Below are positions 1 to 7,254 of a DNA stretch of 8,078 bases, piece by piece. The position numbers and the translations under genes were made by a program. Every line of letters starts with the position of its first letter. Positions within the stretch are counted from its first letter, which is position 1. Source of the DNA: an uncultured cyanobacterium (lineage in GTDB: Bacteria; Cyanobacteriota; Cyanobacteriia; PCC-6307; Cyanobiaceae); contig CAIYSK010000017.1 in assembly GCA_903928835.1 (NCBI GenBank), forward strand, positions 1 through 8,078. Direction: 5' to 3'. The notes under the pieces are model-generated. The model was not told the DNA's origin and searched no databases. It saw only the letters and a list, made by a program, of their open reading frames with translations.

Positions 1-473
1 GTGGCTCCAAGCAGGGCGCCTGGGCCTAGGTTCCCAATCCCTTCTGCCCCAGGCTCCAGTTCGGCCATCGGGCTTAGATCGGCTGAAGCATTCAGATCTG
101 CTGGGGAATTCAGGTCGGCTGGAGAACTCAGCTCAGCCGGAGCAGGGGCCAAGACCTTGACCAGGTGACTGCCACAGAGCCAAAACAAATAGCCGGCAGC
201 CAGGAGTTGCAGCGGCCAGAAGTTCAGGACCCACTGGGCAGCCACGATCAAACCAAGGCGAAAAACCAGGGCGAGGGCAAGGCCCAAATTGAGGGCCTGA
301 CGCTGACTAGCCGGATCGTCGAGGCCGCGAGCGATGGCGGCGAGAGCAATGGCATTGTCGGCCGAAAGAACAATCTCAAGGGCTACCAGCAAGGGCAGGA
401 GCACCAGCACCTCAGCCCATTGATCGGCTTGCTGAAGCAGGGGTGTTAGCGATTGGATCGACTCCGCTTCCAA
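1..473 (-). CDS. TerC-family integral membrane protein (partial, C-terminus beyond left edge)
   Basis: Reading the minus strand from a TTG at 473 gives 157 uninterrupted codons to the window edge. The signature 'LEIVLSADNAIALAAIARGL' (residues 32-51) is the hallmark first segment of the TerC/YjbE/YkoY membrane family, with the conserved acidic and polar residues E33, D39 and N40. Three hydrophobic segments are visible at about 22-48, 60-83 and 88-108. They are followed by a hydrophilic loop of near-repeated hexapeptides (111-140) before the sequence ends. Family members are proposed to export metal ions such as manganese, or to load metals onto exported proteins; the substrate here is not determinable. 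The start is uncertain. An in-frame stop lies six codons before the TTG and no in-frame ATG precedes the first membrane segment, so TTG 473 is preferred, with GTG 410 as a shorter alternative. No good Shine-Dalgarno site precedes the TTG. The gene is divergent from the next one. Confidence 0.88.
   Translation of the reverse strand, partial: MEAESIQSLTPLLQQADQWAEVLVLLPLLVALEIVLSADNAIALAAIARGLDDPASQRQALNLGLALALVFRLGLIVAAQWVLNFWPLQLLAAGYLFWLCGSHLVKVLAPAPAELSSPADLNSPADLNASADLSPMAELEPGAEGIGNLGPGALLGA
54..143 (-). repeat. Degenerate 18-bp tandem repeat inside the TerC-family gene
   Basis: Read on the minus strand, five consecutive 18-bp units code for APAELS, SPADLN, SPADLN, ASADLS and PMAELE. The period is exactly six codons, so copy-number changes keep the reading frame. 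The two central units are identical in protein but differ by synonymous changes in DNA (CCAGCCGACCTGAAT and CCAGCAGATCTGAAT). The repeat therefore looks old or under protein-level constraint rather than freshly duplicated. It lies in the hydrophilic loop after the third membrane segment. Confidence 0.8.
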
Positions 474-523
474 AATGCTGCAGCGGGCCTAAGGAGGGTC
501 CACTCTAGGAAGTCCGTTGGCGC

Positions 524-529
524 AAGGAG
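524..529 (+). promoter_or_regulatory. Ribosome binding site of the 275-aa protein gene
   Basis: AAGGAG lies 10 bases upstream of the ATG at 540. It decides the start: the frame stays open further upstream to a TTG at 453, but that would overlap the divergent TerC-family gene start and has no comparable site. Confidence 0.65.
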
Positions 530-539
530 CCCACTAGCC

Positions 540-1367
540 ATGCAGCTCGAGGCCCAGTTGGTCCATGCCGAACCCGGCAAGCGGGTGGTGCAGGTGCGGG
601 CATTGGCTAACGATCAATGCCTGGGCATCGCCCTGGGGGAAGCCCCAACGGCCGAAGAAGCGGAAGATCGAGCCAGCACCCGATTGTTGGCAAGGATTGG
701 CCCCCCCCCAGGTCCAATCTCCCAGCCACCTAACAAGCCCCTTAGCCAGTCCCAGACCAGGCCCCAGCCCCTTAGCGATCCCGAAACAAAACACCAAATT
801 CAAGCAACGCCCCCGAACCCGGACAAGGCCCACCTCCCCATAGCGATCCCCACTGCAATCCCCAGCCAAGCCCCACCACCGGAACCAGCAGCTCCGTCAG
901 CTGGAGAGCTCAACGACGCCGAACCCAAACTGCCCCCCGTTCAAAAGCTGGAACCTCCCTCAGAGAACCAGGGCGGTGAGCCCGAGGACTGGAGTGGCGA
1001 ACTAGCACGGCTGGACCTTCAGCTCCAACGGCTGGGTTGGAGCCGTGAGGAGGAAGCGACCTATCTAGAACGAGCTTTTAGCCATCCCAGCCGAAACCGA
1101 CTCACCAGCTACGTCGACCTCGTCGCCTATCTCAAAGCCCTTGAGGCCCTCGATCCTGGGGCGAATCCTCTCAACGCTTTGGTGCCCCTACGTCGCAAAG
1201 ACTTGCTTAGCCAGTGCGACCAGTTACTTGGACAATTGCAATGGGATGCATCCAGGGGAAGAACTTTCCTCGAACACCATTTCAGCCTTTCAAGTCGTCA
1301 GCAACTGAACGACACCCAATTACTCCACTTCAACATGCTTCTTGAAGGAGAACTGATGGGCGTCTAA
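540..1367 (+). CDS. Conserved hypothetical protein with N-terminal alpha/beta domain, Pro-rich linker and duplicated helical module
   Basis: The product has 275 residues and no assigned function. Residues 1-55 form a compact domain whose pattern (beta strands, then 'GEAPTAEEAEDRASTRLLARI', 33-53) resembles the last strand and helix of double-stranded-RNA-binding-like folds. This is a weak, shape-level likeness only. Residues 55-150 are a low-complexity linker rich in Pro, Gln and Ser. Residues about 154-203 and 221-271 are two diverged copies of one helical module: 'LGWSREEEATYLERAFSHPS' aligns with 'LQWDASRGRTFLEHHFSLSS', each followed by an Arg-containing turn and a leucine-rich helix. From memory, related modules (W-x-x-x-x-G-R-x-Y/F-L ... 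S-R-x-x-L) recur in cyanobacterial hypothetical proteins. No signal peptide or membrane segment is seen, so it is probably cytosolic. It converges on the next gene with only 11 bp between the stops. A run of nine C (701-709) sits at the start of the linker. Confidence 0.85.
   Translation: MQLEAQLVHAEPGKRVVQVRALANDQCLGIALGEAPTAEEAEDRASTRLLARIGPPPGPISQPPNKPLSQSQTRPQPLSDPETKHQIQATPPNPDKAHLPIAIPTAIPSQAPPPEPAAPSAGELNDAEPKLPPVQKLEPPSENQGGEPEDWSGELARLDLQLQRLGWSREEEATYLERAFSHPSRNRLTSYVDLVAYLKALEALDPGANPLNALVPLRRKDLLSQCDQLLGQLQWDASRGRTFLEHHFSLSSRQQLNDTQLLHFNMLLEGELMGV
701..709 (+). repeat. C9 homopolymer inside the coding sequence
   Basis: Nine consecutive C lie within ATT GGC CCC CCC CCA GGT, coding I-G-P-P-P-G at the junction of the N-terminal domain and the proline-rich linker of the 275-aa protein. 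Runs of this length can slip during replication or be miscounted in sequencing. In this assembly the frame is intact, because the conserved C-terminal modules follow in frame. Confidence 0.95.
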
Positions 1368-1378
1368 ACCCCCAATGA

Positions 1379-2056
1379 TCAGGAGGTCGCACCAACAGCT
1401 CGGGCAATTAACACGGTCAGCATTAAGACGGAGAGCAGGGTTTGGAGGGCCATCACCAACTTGCACCCCCGCGACATCACAGCTTCACTGGTAGGCCCAT
1501 AGGTGGAGTTGACGTTGAGAGAAACAAACAAATAATCAATCAAATGCGGTTCTGGAGGGGCCTGGCCATCACGGGAAGGCCAAACGAAAGCTCCGCCAGG
1601 AGTCGTTACATCAAACAACAAATAGACCAACATAAAAACCACAACGGACATGACATAGACAGCAGCCACATCCCAGAGTTCCGTTAGCCCTATACCTGTC
1701 CTAACATGGGCTGTAAGAACCATTGATAGAACGTTAGCAATCAACTGTGCAACGGCAAAGGCGGAATAGATACTGGCCATCGGTATCACAAGTCTGGGCA
1801 AGGGCCGCAGCACGGCGAATGCCATCACGGAGGTAACCGCAAAAAACAAATAGCCACTAAACTCCTCAAAGATGCGGTCGAAATACTGCATATGGTCGCC
1901 GATGATGTCACTCCTCAGCAATACATCGGAGAGGGAGCTGTCGATCAGCCAAATGGAGACCAAAGCGCCCAGGCACAACCAGCGACCAGGCCCATGGACC
2001 AGCTTCCAGCGCAGCGCTGATGCTGGACTAAACCCATCAACCCCATCAACAAGCAT
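1379..2056 (-). CDS. Polytopic membrane protein with K+-channel-like pore segment
   Basis: The product has 225 residues. Hydrophobic segments lie at about 27-46, 67-83, 88-116, 129-148 and 202-222. Between the last two is an amphipathic stretch, 'DYLFVSLNVNSTYGPTSEAV' (174-193). It occupies the place of the pore helix and filter in two-helix K+ channels, where T-V-G-Y-G-D would be expected; here the sequence is S-T-Y-G-P-T-S. The 'DYL-F-S ... T ... S ... R..+L ... Q/A LLS ... V..ARAV' layout recalls two uncharacterised groups, the DUF1345-type membrane proteins and actinobacterial proteins with 'STAFSPTD', some of which are annotated as ion channels. Conduction is therefore unproven. The ATG at 2056 lacks a clear ribosome binding site, and an alternative start further in would remove only part of the hydrophilic N-terminus. 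Base composition is AT-richer than in mfd. The gene shares a strand with the upstream peptidase-like gene, 141 bp away. Confidence 0.8.
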   Translation of the reverse strand: MLVDGVDGFSPASALRWKLVHGPGRWLCLGALVSIWLIDSSLSDVLLRSDIIGDHMQYFDRIFEEFSGYLFFAVTSVMAFAVLRPLPRLVIPMASIYSAFAVAQLIANVLSMVLTAHVRTGIGLTELWDVAAVYVMSVVVFMLVYLLFDVTTPGGAFVWPSRDGQAPPEPHLIDYLFVSLNVNSTYGPTSEAVMSRGCKLVMALQTLLSVLMLTVLIARAVGATS

Positions 2057-2197
2057 GACGGACCAGAAACCAATAAATGAATCTTATCCCAAGGACTGAA
2101 AGCCCGCAGACAACTGCCGTAGTCGCCGGATCACCAACCTTTATTCCAGAGATTAATTCAAGTAACTGGAAAAAATTGGAAGTTAAATAAGTCTGCA

Positions 2198-2953
2198 TCA
2201 GAAGCAGTAGGTCCGGAGCAAGGAAGGACCAGATTCAAGATCTGCTTGATTAGCAAAGGCTTCCCTTTCCAAGCTTTTTGCCTGAAGAGAAGTATTCCGA
2301 TACTGGGGCTTCTCAAGAACAAACTCCAATTCACGGGGGAGATTGTTTGGTAAGCCAATCACTTCAGGATAGGCTGTTAGAGATCCACCTTTGCAGCTTT
2401 GGGCGACATGAATAGCCTCATGGTTCAACACCCGAGCAAATTCCTTACTGCCTTTACCAAGGACTTCAGGCTGTATACGTATGGTCTTTACCTTGGGATC
2501 CCATTCCCCCGCAGCACCCTCCTTACGGGGTTGGGCTAAATGGATATCAACCCCAGCTCTCTCTAAAATCAGCCAAATACTGGAAATCGACTGGCGCTCC
2601 ATCGAAAAAGTTGGTGGATGCCTCATCAAGCCTTTGATCTGATCAATCGATAGGCTTGGCTCTCCGGCACGGCGCTTGTAGCTAAACCGGGTTGATCCAT
2701 TAGCCAAGAGTTCTGCTTTGGGGACCCATTGCCGGTCCGCTAAGGCCAACTGTTCCAAAATTTCGCTGCGGTCAAACTGATCGGGACGCCGCCAACTAGG
2801 CCCAGGCTTGGAGTGGGCCTCAGAGGTGATCTTTGCCGCTGGATCGGCAAGAGGTGGAATGCCTTTGCTTTGCTGCTTCAACGACAACAGAGCTGCCGTC
2901 AGGAGCAGGACAAGGCCGAGCATCGCCTTGATGGGGAAACGGTTCATCAGCAT
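2198..2953 (-). CDS. Exported or membrane-anchored HExxH metallopeptidase-like protein
   Basis: From the ATG at 2953 the product has 251 residues. The N-terminus is Arg/Lys followed by a hydrophobic stretch (residues 5-24, '[20 protein letters not shown]'), a signal peptide or membrane anchor, so the rest should lie outside the cytosol. The core contains '[16 protein letters not shown]' (151-166), then '[12 protein letters not shown]' (176-187) with the zinc-binding H178-E-A-I-H182. Further on is 'LEREAFANQ' (228-236), whose E231 is a candidate third zinc ligand on a helix, giving a gluzincin-like HExxH...E arrangement. Cys187 and Cys250 could form a disulfide. I do not recognise a named family, and the substrate is unknown. 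Starts at 2995 and 2947 are also possible; 2953 or 2947 place the hydrophobic segment at the very N-terminus as expected. It is divergent from mfd, and its base composition is AT-richer than mfd, especially at the 3' end. Confidence 0.82.
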   Translation of the reverse strand: MLMNRFPIKAMLGLVLLLTAALLSLKQQSKGIPPLADPAAKITSEAHSKPGPSWRRPDQFDRSEILEQLALADRQWVPKAELLANGSTRFSYKRRAGEPSLSIDQIKGLMRHPPTFSMERQSISSIWLILERAGVDIHLAQPRKEGAAGEWDPKVKTIRIQPEVLGKGSKEFARVLNHEAIHVAQSCKGGSLTAYPEVIGLPNNLPRELEFVLEKPQYRNTSLQAKSLEREAFANQADLESGPSLLRTYCF

Positions 2954-3089
2954 GGGCAGCACCCCGTGGTGTAGGTCGGATCGGACAGGGCACAAGGTGC
3001 AACCCGGTGGGGATCGGCTAGGGCACGTTGGACCAACTCTGCCAGCGAACCCCAGTTGCGAAGATCAAGGGATCTTTCATCGCCCTCCA

Positions 3090-6000
3090 ATGCCCCTCTC
3101 CCCCCTGGTGCGCCAGCTGCAGCAGGTGCCCCTCACGGGGGAGGTGTTGGAACGCAGCCTGCGGCCTGATCGGCTGCGGCTCAGCGGGGCTGGTCGGGGT
3201 GCCCGGGCGCTGATCAGCAGTGCCCTAGCCCGATCGGCGGGGGCTCCCCTCCTGGTGATCGTGCCCACCCTGGAAGAAGCGGGCCGCTGGGCATCCCTTT
3301 TGGAGTTGATGGGGTGGAGCAGCTGTCAGCTCTATCCCACCAGTGAAGGTTCGCCCTACGAACCCCTCGATCCCACCAGTGAGATCACCTGGGGTCAGCT
3401 GCAGGTATTGAGCGAATGGATGGATGGCCCAGGCAAGGGGGATTCCGCTGAGGCCTCAAAGGGTTTGGCTGTGGTCGCCACCGAACGGGCCCTCCAACCC
3501 CACCTACCTCCCCCTGGGGCCCTGGCGGCCCACTGCTTCAGTTTGCGAAAGGGGGATGTGCTCGATCTTGAGCAACTGGCAGCAACCCTCACGCGCCTCG
3601 GCTACGAACGGGTCTCAACGATTGAGCAGGAGGGCAGCTGGAGCCGCCGCGGCGACATCGTCGACGTATTTCCTGTAAGTGCAGAGCTGCCCGTGCGGCT
3701 TGAGCTGTTCGGCGACGAACTGGAGAAACTGCGGGAATTCGATCCCGCCAGCCAGCGCTCCCTCGACGCCATTGAGGTGATGCGCCTCACCCCCACCGGC
3801 TACGCCCCCCTGATCGCCGATATCCTCCGCGACACCATGCCCGATGGGCTGGACGATCTCCTGGGGCCCAAAGCCACCGATGAGCTGCTCGAAGGCGCCA
3901 CCCCGGAAGGGATGCGACGCCTGATGGGCCTGGCCTGGAGCCAGCCCGCTTCCCTGCTCGATTACCTCCCCGCCCACACCTTGATTGCGGTGGATGAAAG
4001 GCTCCATTGCCTCGCCCATGGCCAGCAGTGGTTCGACCATGCCCAGGACCACGGCGCCGATTTGGCCAGCGAGCACCCCCAGCTGCCCATCACCCTGCAC
4101 CGGGATCCCCAATCTGCCCTCGATCAACTCGAGGCCTTTGGCGGTTTTGACCTGGCCGAGCTGTTTGAAACGGATAGCCATCCCAACAGCTTTGATCTGG
4201 CCAGCCGCTCCGTGCCGGCCTACCCCAATGCCTTCGGCAAGCTCGCCGGCCTGGTGAAGGGCTTTACCGCTGAGAAAGCGAGGGTATGGCTGCTCTCAGC
4301 CCAGCCGAGCCGGGCCGTGGCCCTGCTGGAGGAGCACGACTGCATCACCAGGTTTGTGCCCAACCCCGCGGATACGCCGGCCATTGAGCGGTTGATCGAA
4401 CAAAACACCCCCGTAGCCCTGAAGACCAGGGGAACAGCCGAGCTGGAAGGACTGCAGCTACCAGCCTGGAAGTTGGTGCTGATTACGGATCGGGAATTTT
4501 TCGGCCAACACTCCCTGGCCGCCACGGGCTACGTGCGCCGCCGCCGCAAGGCCGCTAGCCGCACGGTGGATCCCAACAAGATGCAGCCCGGGGATTTCGT
4601 GGTGCACCGCAACCACGGTGTGGGCAAATTCCTCAAGCTCGAAAAGCTCGCCATCAGTGGAGAGTCGCGCGACTACCTGGTGGTGCAATACGCCGATGGC
4701 CTGCTACGGGTAGCTGCCGACCAACTGGGCAGCCTGGGGCGCTTCCGGGCCACCACCGATGCCCCGCCCGAGCTGAATCGGATGGGCGGCACGGCCTGGA
4801 CCAAGGCCAAGGAGCGGGCCCAAAAAGCCATCCGCAGGGTGGCGATGGACCTGGTCAAGCTCTATGCCGAGCGGCATCAGGCCCCTGGCTTTGCCTTCCC
4901 CCCCGACGGACCCTGGCAAAACGAGCTGGAAGACTCCTTCCCCTACGAGCCCACCCCCGACCAACTCAAGGCCATCACCGAGGTGAAGCGCGACATGGAA
5001 CGGGACCAGCCCATGGACCGGCTGGTGTGTGGCGATGTGGGCTTTGGCAAGACGGAGGTGGCGATCCGCGCCGTGTTTAAGGCCGTCACGGCGGGCAAAC
5101 AGGTGGCCATGCTTGCCCCCACCACGGTGCTCGCCCAACAGCACTGGCGCACCCTCTCGGAACGCTTTGCCCCCTATCCCCTGAAAGTGGCCCTCCTCAA
5201 CCGCTTTCGCACGGCGGCCGAGCGCAAAGCCATCCTGGCCGGGCTGAAGGCGGGCACCGTGGACGTGGTGGTGGGCACCCACCAATTGCTCAGCAAGGAC
5301 ACCAGCTTCGAGCAACTCGGGCTGTTGGTGGTGGATGAGGAGCAGCGCTTTGGCGTCAACCAAAAAGAAAAGATCAAGGCCCTGCGCAAGGACGTCGACG
5401 TCCTCACGCTTTCAGCCACCCCTATTCCGCGCACCCTCTACATGAGCTTGTCGGGCGTGAGGGAAATGAGCCTGATCACCACGCCGCCGCCCCTGCGCCG
5501 GCCGATCAAAACCCATCTCTCGGCCCTTGATGAGGAGGCCGTCCGCAGTGCCCTGCGCCAGGAGCTGGACCGGGGCGGCCAGGTGTTTTATGTGGTCCCC
5601 AGGGTGGAAGGCATCGAGGATGTGGCCGGCCAACTGCGGGCGATGATCCCCGGGCTCAAATTGTTGGTGGCCCATGGCCAGATGGCCGAAGGGGAATTGG
5701 AAAGCGCCATGGTGGCGTTCAACGCCGGCGAAGCCGATGTGATGCTCTGCACCACGATCGTGGAGAGCGGCCTCGATATCCCCCGGGTGAACACGATCTT
5801 GATCGAGGACGCCCACAAATTCGGCCTGGCCCAGCTCTACCAATTGCGCGGCCGGGTGGGCCGCAGCGGCATCCAGGCCCATGCCTGGCTGTTCTATCCA
5901 GGCAATGCATCACTCTCAGAAGCGGCTCGCCAACGGCTCAGAGCCATCCAGGAATTCGCCCAACTTGGCAGCGGTTATCAGCTCGCCATGTGCGACATGG

Positions 6001-6665
6001 AGATCCGCGGCGTGGGCAATTTGCTGGGGGTGGAACAGAGCGGCCAGATGGAAGCGATTGGCTTCGATCTCTACATGGAGATGCTGCAAGAATCCCTCGC
6101 CGAGATCCAGGGTCAAGACATCCCCACCGTCGAAGACACCCAAATCGACCTACCGGTCACGGCCTTTATCCCCGGCGATTGGATCACCGAAAACGACGAA
6201 AAAATCACCGCCTACCGCCAGGCCGCCGATTGCACCTCGAAGGAGAACCTGGTGGAGCTGGCAGCTGGCTGGGTCGACCGCTACGGCGCCATCCCGGCAC
6301 CGGTGCAATCGCTGCTCCTGCTGATGCAACTCAAGCTGGTGGCCAAGCGCTGCGGCTTCTCGCGGATCAAGCCTGAAAAGCCCAACATCGCCCTTGAAAC
6401 CCCGATGGAAGAACCGGCCTTCCGGCTGTTGCGCCAAGGCCTTCCCACCCACCTGCACGGCCGCCTGCTCTTCCAGGCCGGATCGGGCAGCACGGCAAAG
6501 GTGCTCGCCCGGGGCCTGGGCATGCTGCCCATGGAAAAGCAGCTGGAGCAGCTGATGGACTGGCTGAATCTGATGGCGGAACAAATCCCAGGCTCCGATG
6601 GCCTCACCGATGTCCAGCGCAACGAGCAGCTCAAGGCCCAAAACGAAGCTGTTCTGAGCGTCTAA
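3090..6665 (+). CDS. mfd: Transcription-repair coupling factor Mfd
   Basis: The product has 1191 residues, close to the family size (E. coli Mfd has 1148). Mfd binds RNA polymerase stalled at DNA damage, pushes it off with an ATP-driven translocase and recruits UvrA for nucleotide excision repair in the cytosol. Residues 1 to about 345 are the UvrB-homology region, including '[11 protein letters not shown]' (185-195). The RNA polymerase-interacting domain begins near 498 ('[17 protein letters not shown]'). The translocase motifs are Walker A GDVGFGKT (648-655), [10 protein letters not shown] (676-685), Walker B DEEQ (749-752), SATPIPRT (775-782), ESGLDIPR (892-899) and QLRGRVGRS (918-926). 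The C-terminal regulatory domain spans about 1015-1165. The frame is open well upstream of 3090, but those codons overlap the divergent gene and do not resemble Mfd; '[12 protein letters not shown]' matches a normal Mfd start. No strong Shine-Dalgarno site is visible. All key motifs are intact. Confidence 0.98.
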   Translation: MPLSPLVRQLQQVPLTGEVLERSLRPDRLRLSGAGRGARALISSALARSAGAPLLVIVPTLEEAGRWASLLELMGWSSCQLYPTSEGSPYEPLDPTSEITWGQLQVLSEWMDGPGKGDSAEASKGLAVVATERALQPHLPPPGALAAHCFSLRKGDVLDLEQLAATLTRLGYERVSTIEQEGSWSRRGDIVDVFPVSAELPVRLELFGDELEKLREFDPASQRSLDAIEVMRLTPTGYAPLIADILRDTMPDGLDDLLGPKATDELLEGATPEGMRRLMGLAWSQPASLLDYLPAHTLIAVDERLHCLAHGQQWFDHAQDHGADLASEHPQLPITLHRDPQSALDQLEAFGGFDLAELFETDSHPNSFDLASRSVPAYPNAFGKLAGLVKGFTAEKARVWLLSAQPSRAVALLEEHDCITRFVPNPADTPAIERLIEQNTPVALKTRGTAELEGLQLPAWKLVLITDREFFGQHSLAATGYVRRRRKAASRTVDPNKMQPGDFVVHRNHGVGKFLKLEKLAISGESRDYLVVQYADGLLRVAADQLGSLGRFRATTDAPPELNRMGGTAWTKAKERAQKAIRRVAMDLVKLYAERHQAPGFAFPPDGPWQNELEDSFPYEPTPDQLKAITEVKRDMERDQPMDRLVCGDVGFGKTEVAIRAVFKAVTAGKQVAMLAPTTVLAQQHWRTLSERFAPYPLKVALLNRFRTAAERKAILAGLKAGTVDVVVGTHQLLSKDTSFEQLGLLVVDEEQRFGVNQKEKIKALRKDVDVLTLSATPIPRTLYMSLSGVREMSLITTPPPLRRPIKTHLSALDEEAVRSALRQELDRGGQVFYVVPRVEGIEDVAGQLRAMIPGLKLLVAHGQMAEGELESAMVAFNAGEADVMLCTTIVESGLDIPRVNTILIEDAHKFGLAQLYQLRGRVGRSGIQAHAWLFYPGNASLSEAARQRLRAIQEFAQLGSGYQLAMCDMEIRGVGNLLGVEQSGQMEAIGFDLYMEMLQESLAEIQGQDIPTVEDTQIDLPVTAFIPGDWITENDEKITAYRQAADCTSKENLVELAAGWVDRYGAIPAPVQSLLLLMQLKLVAKRCGFSRIKPEKPNIALETPMEEPAFRLLRQGLPTHLHGRLLFQAGSGSTAKVLARGLGMLPMEKQLEQLMDWLNLMAEQIPGSDGLTDVQRNEQLKAQNEAVLSV

Positions 6666-6744
6666 GAAAGCTGAGTATTTAAGGCCGGTCCCACGGTGAA
6701 GCGCAAACCTTCGTTACGATTCTGAGAACGCTGAGTGCTGGGCC

Positions 6745-6912
6745 ATGGGTGAACTCCTCGATATCGGCTCAGGCTTCGAATCTGGCACCGGCCTGACCTC
6801 CGCCCTCGTGGGGCTTGTCGGTCTTGTCTTGATGGCCACGATGAACAACCCTGGCAACAACGACGACGACGATTCCAGCCCCGGCGGTGGCCTGATGCAG
6901 CCAGTCGCCTAG
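6745..6912 (+). CDS. Small single-span membrane protein of 55 aa
   Basis: The gene starts with ATG at 6745 and ends with TAG, 79 bp after mfd on the same strand. The product begins 'MGELLDIGSGFESGTG', then has one hydrophobic segment (residues 17-33, 'LTSALVGLVGLVLMATM') made of Leu, Val, Gly and Ala. An Asn/Asp-rich tail follows with four Asp in a row (40-43), and then a Gly-rich end. The ordered layout (short N-terminal region, one clean membrane helix, acidic tail) and a spacing that fills the gap between mfd and the convergent gene support a real gene. I do not recognise a family. A possible -10-like TACGAT lies at 6715-6720, so it could have its own promoter, but no convincing -35 or strong ribosome binding site is visible. 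It could also be read through from mfd. Confidence 0.65.
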   Translation: MGELLDIGSGFESGTGLTSALVGLVGLVLMATMNNPGNNDDDDSSPGGGLMQPVA

Positions 6913-6924
6913 TCGAGTCCGGAT

Positions 6925-7209
6925 TTACTCTTTTTTCAAAGTAGCTCCTTCCCCAAGTTCAGCCTGGTAGGCCCTCGGCACAACCACCAAAAAAAGCCAC
7001 CACCACAGCATGACCGCCAAGGCGACTGGCGCTGAAATCCACCAGCGATGCAAGAGCAGCCAGCTGAGCGCGATGGCCATTAGGCCAGTGAGCAGAATGG
7101 TCCAGGGCTGACACCACCAGGGCTTGAGTTGCCATAGGGAGGTGGGGGTGCCGTCTTCCGTTGCCAAATCCGCCCTTACGATGCAAACCCCATTCTCCAG
7201 CCGGGACAT
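6925..7209 (-). CDS. Small two-span membrane protein, cyanobacterial DUF6737-like
   Basis: The product has 94 residues. The motif 'LWQLKPWWCQPWTILLTG' (25-42) leads into a first membrane segment (about 36-54). A second Trp-rich segment (57-78, containing 'MLWWWLFLVVVP') and a short charged C-terminus follow. This Trp-rich KPWWCQPW signature is, from memory, typical of a family of unknown function found in cyanobacteria (DUF6737); the family number is recalled, not searched. Membrane location is clear, but the role is unknown. The gene lies 45 bp downstream of the protease gene on the same strand, so they may be co-transcribed. It converges on the 55-aa gene, with only 12 bp between their ends. 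The ATG at 7209 has AGCAGG immediately upstream, too close for an ideal ribosome binding site; a shorter start is possible. Confidence 0.82.
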   Translation of the reverse strand: MSRLENGVCIVRADLATEDGTPTSLWQLKPWWCQPWTILLTGLMAIALSWLLLHRWWISAPVALAVMLWWWLFLVVVPRAYQAELGEGATLKKE

Positions 7210-7254
7210 CCTGCTGAGCCATAACGCTGGCCAGTCTGGATTTCTAGTGCTTGC

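Noticed and set aside
165..449. Plus-strand open frame of 94 codons at the left end
   Set aside because: It lies antisense to the TerC-family gene, whose minus-strand frame has a clear family signature; the plus-strand product is low-complexity and shows no domain pattern.
2081..2086. Possible -10 box (TAAGAT on the minus strand) for the channel-like gene
   Set aside because: No matching -35 box at a suitable spacing; AT-rich hexamers are expected in this AT-richer stretch.
2057..2197. Searched the 141-bp gap between the peptidase-like and channel-like genes for a tRNA, small RNA or terminator
   Set aside because: Only a 4-bp stem (CTGC...GCAG on the minus strand, overlapping the peptidase-like stop codon) without an adjacent T run was seen; nothing supportable.
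2808..3089. Upstream in-frame extension of mfd
   Set aside because: The 94 extra codons run antisense to the start of the peptidase-like gene and do not look like Mfd sequence; the ATG at 3090 gives a normal Mfd N-terminus and length.
3615..5363. Long minus-strand open frames inside mfd (188 and 219 codons)
   Set aside because: They are antisense to conserved Mfd domains in GC-rich DNA, where such open frames are common. Their products are Gly/His/Ala-rich with no recognisable motifs.
6915..6936. Possible rho-independent terminator after the 55-aa gene (GAGT...ACTC followed by six T)
   Set aside because: The stem is only 4 bp with an 8-base loop, and the T run lies within the 3' end of the convergent gene; too weak to call.
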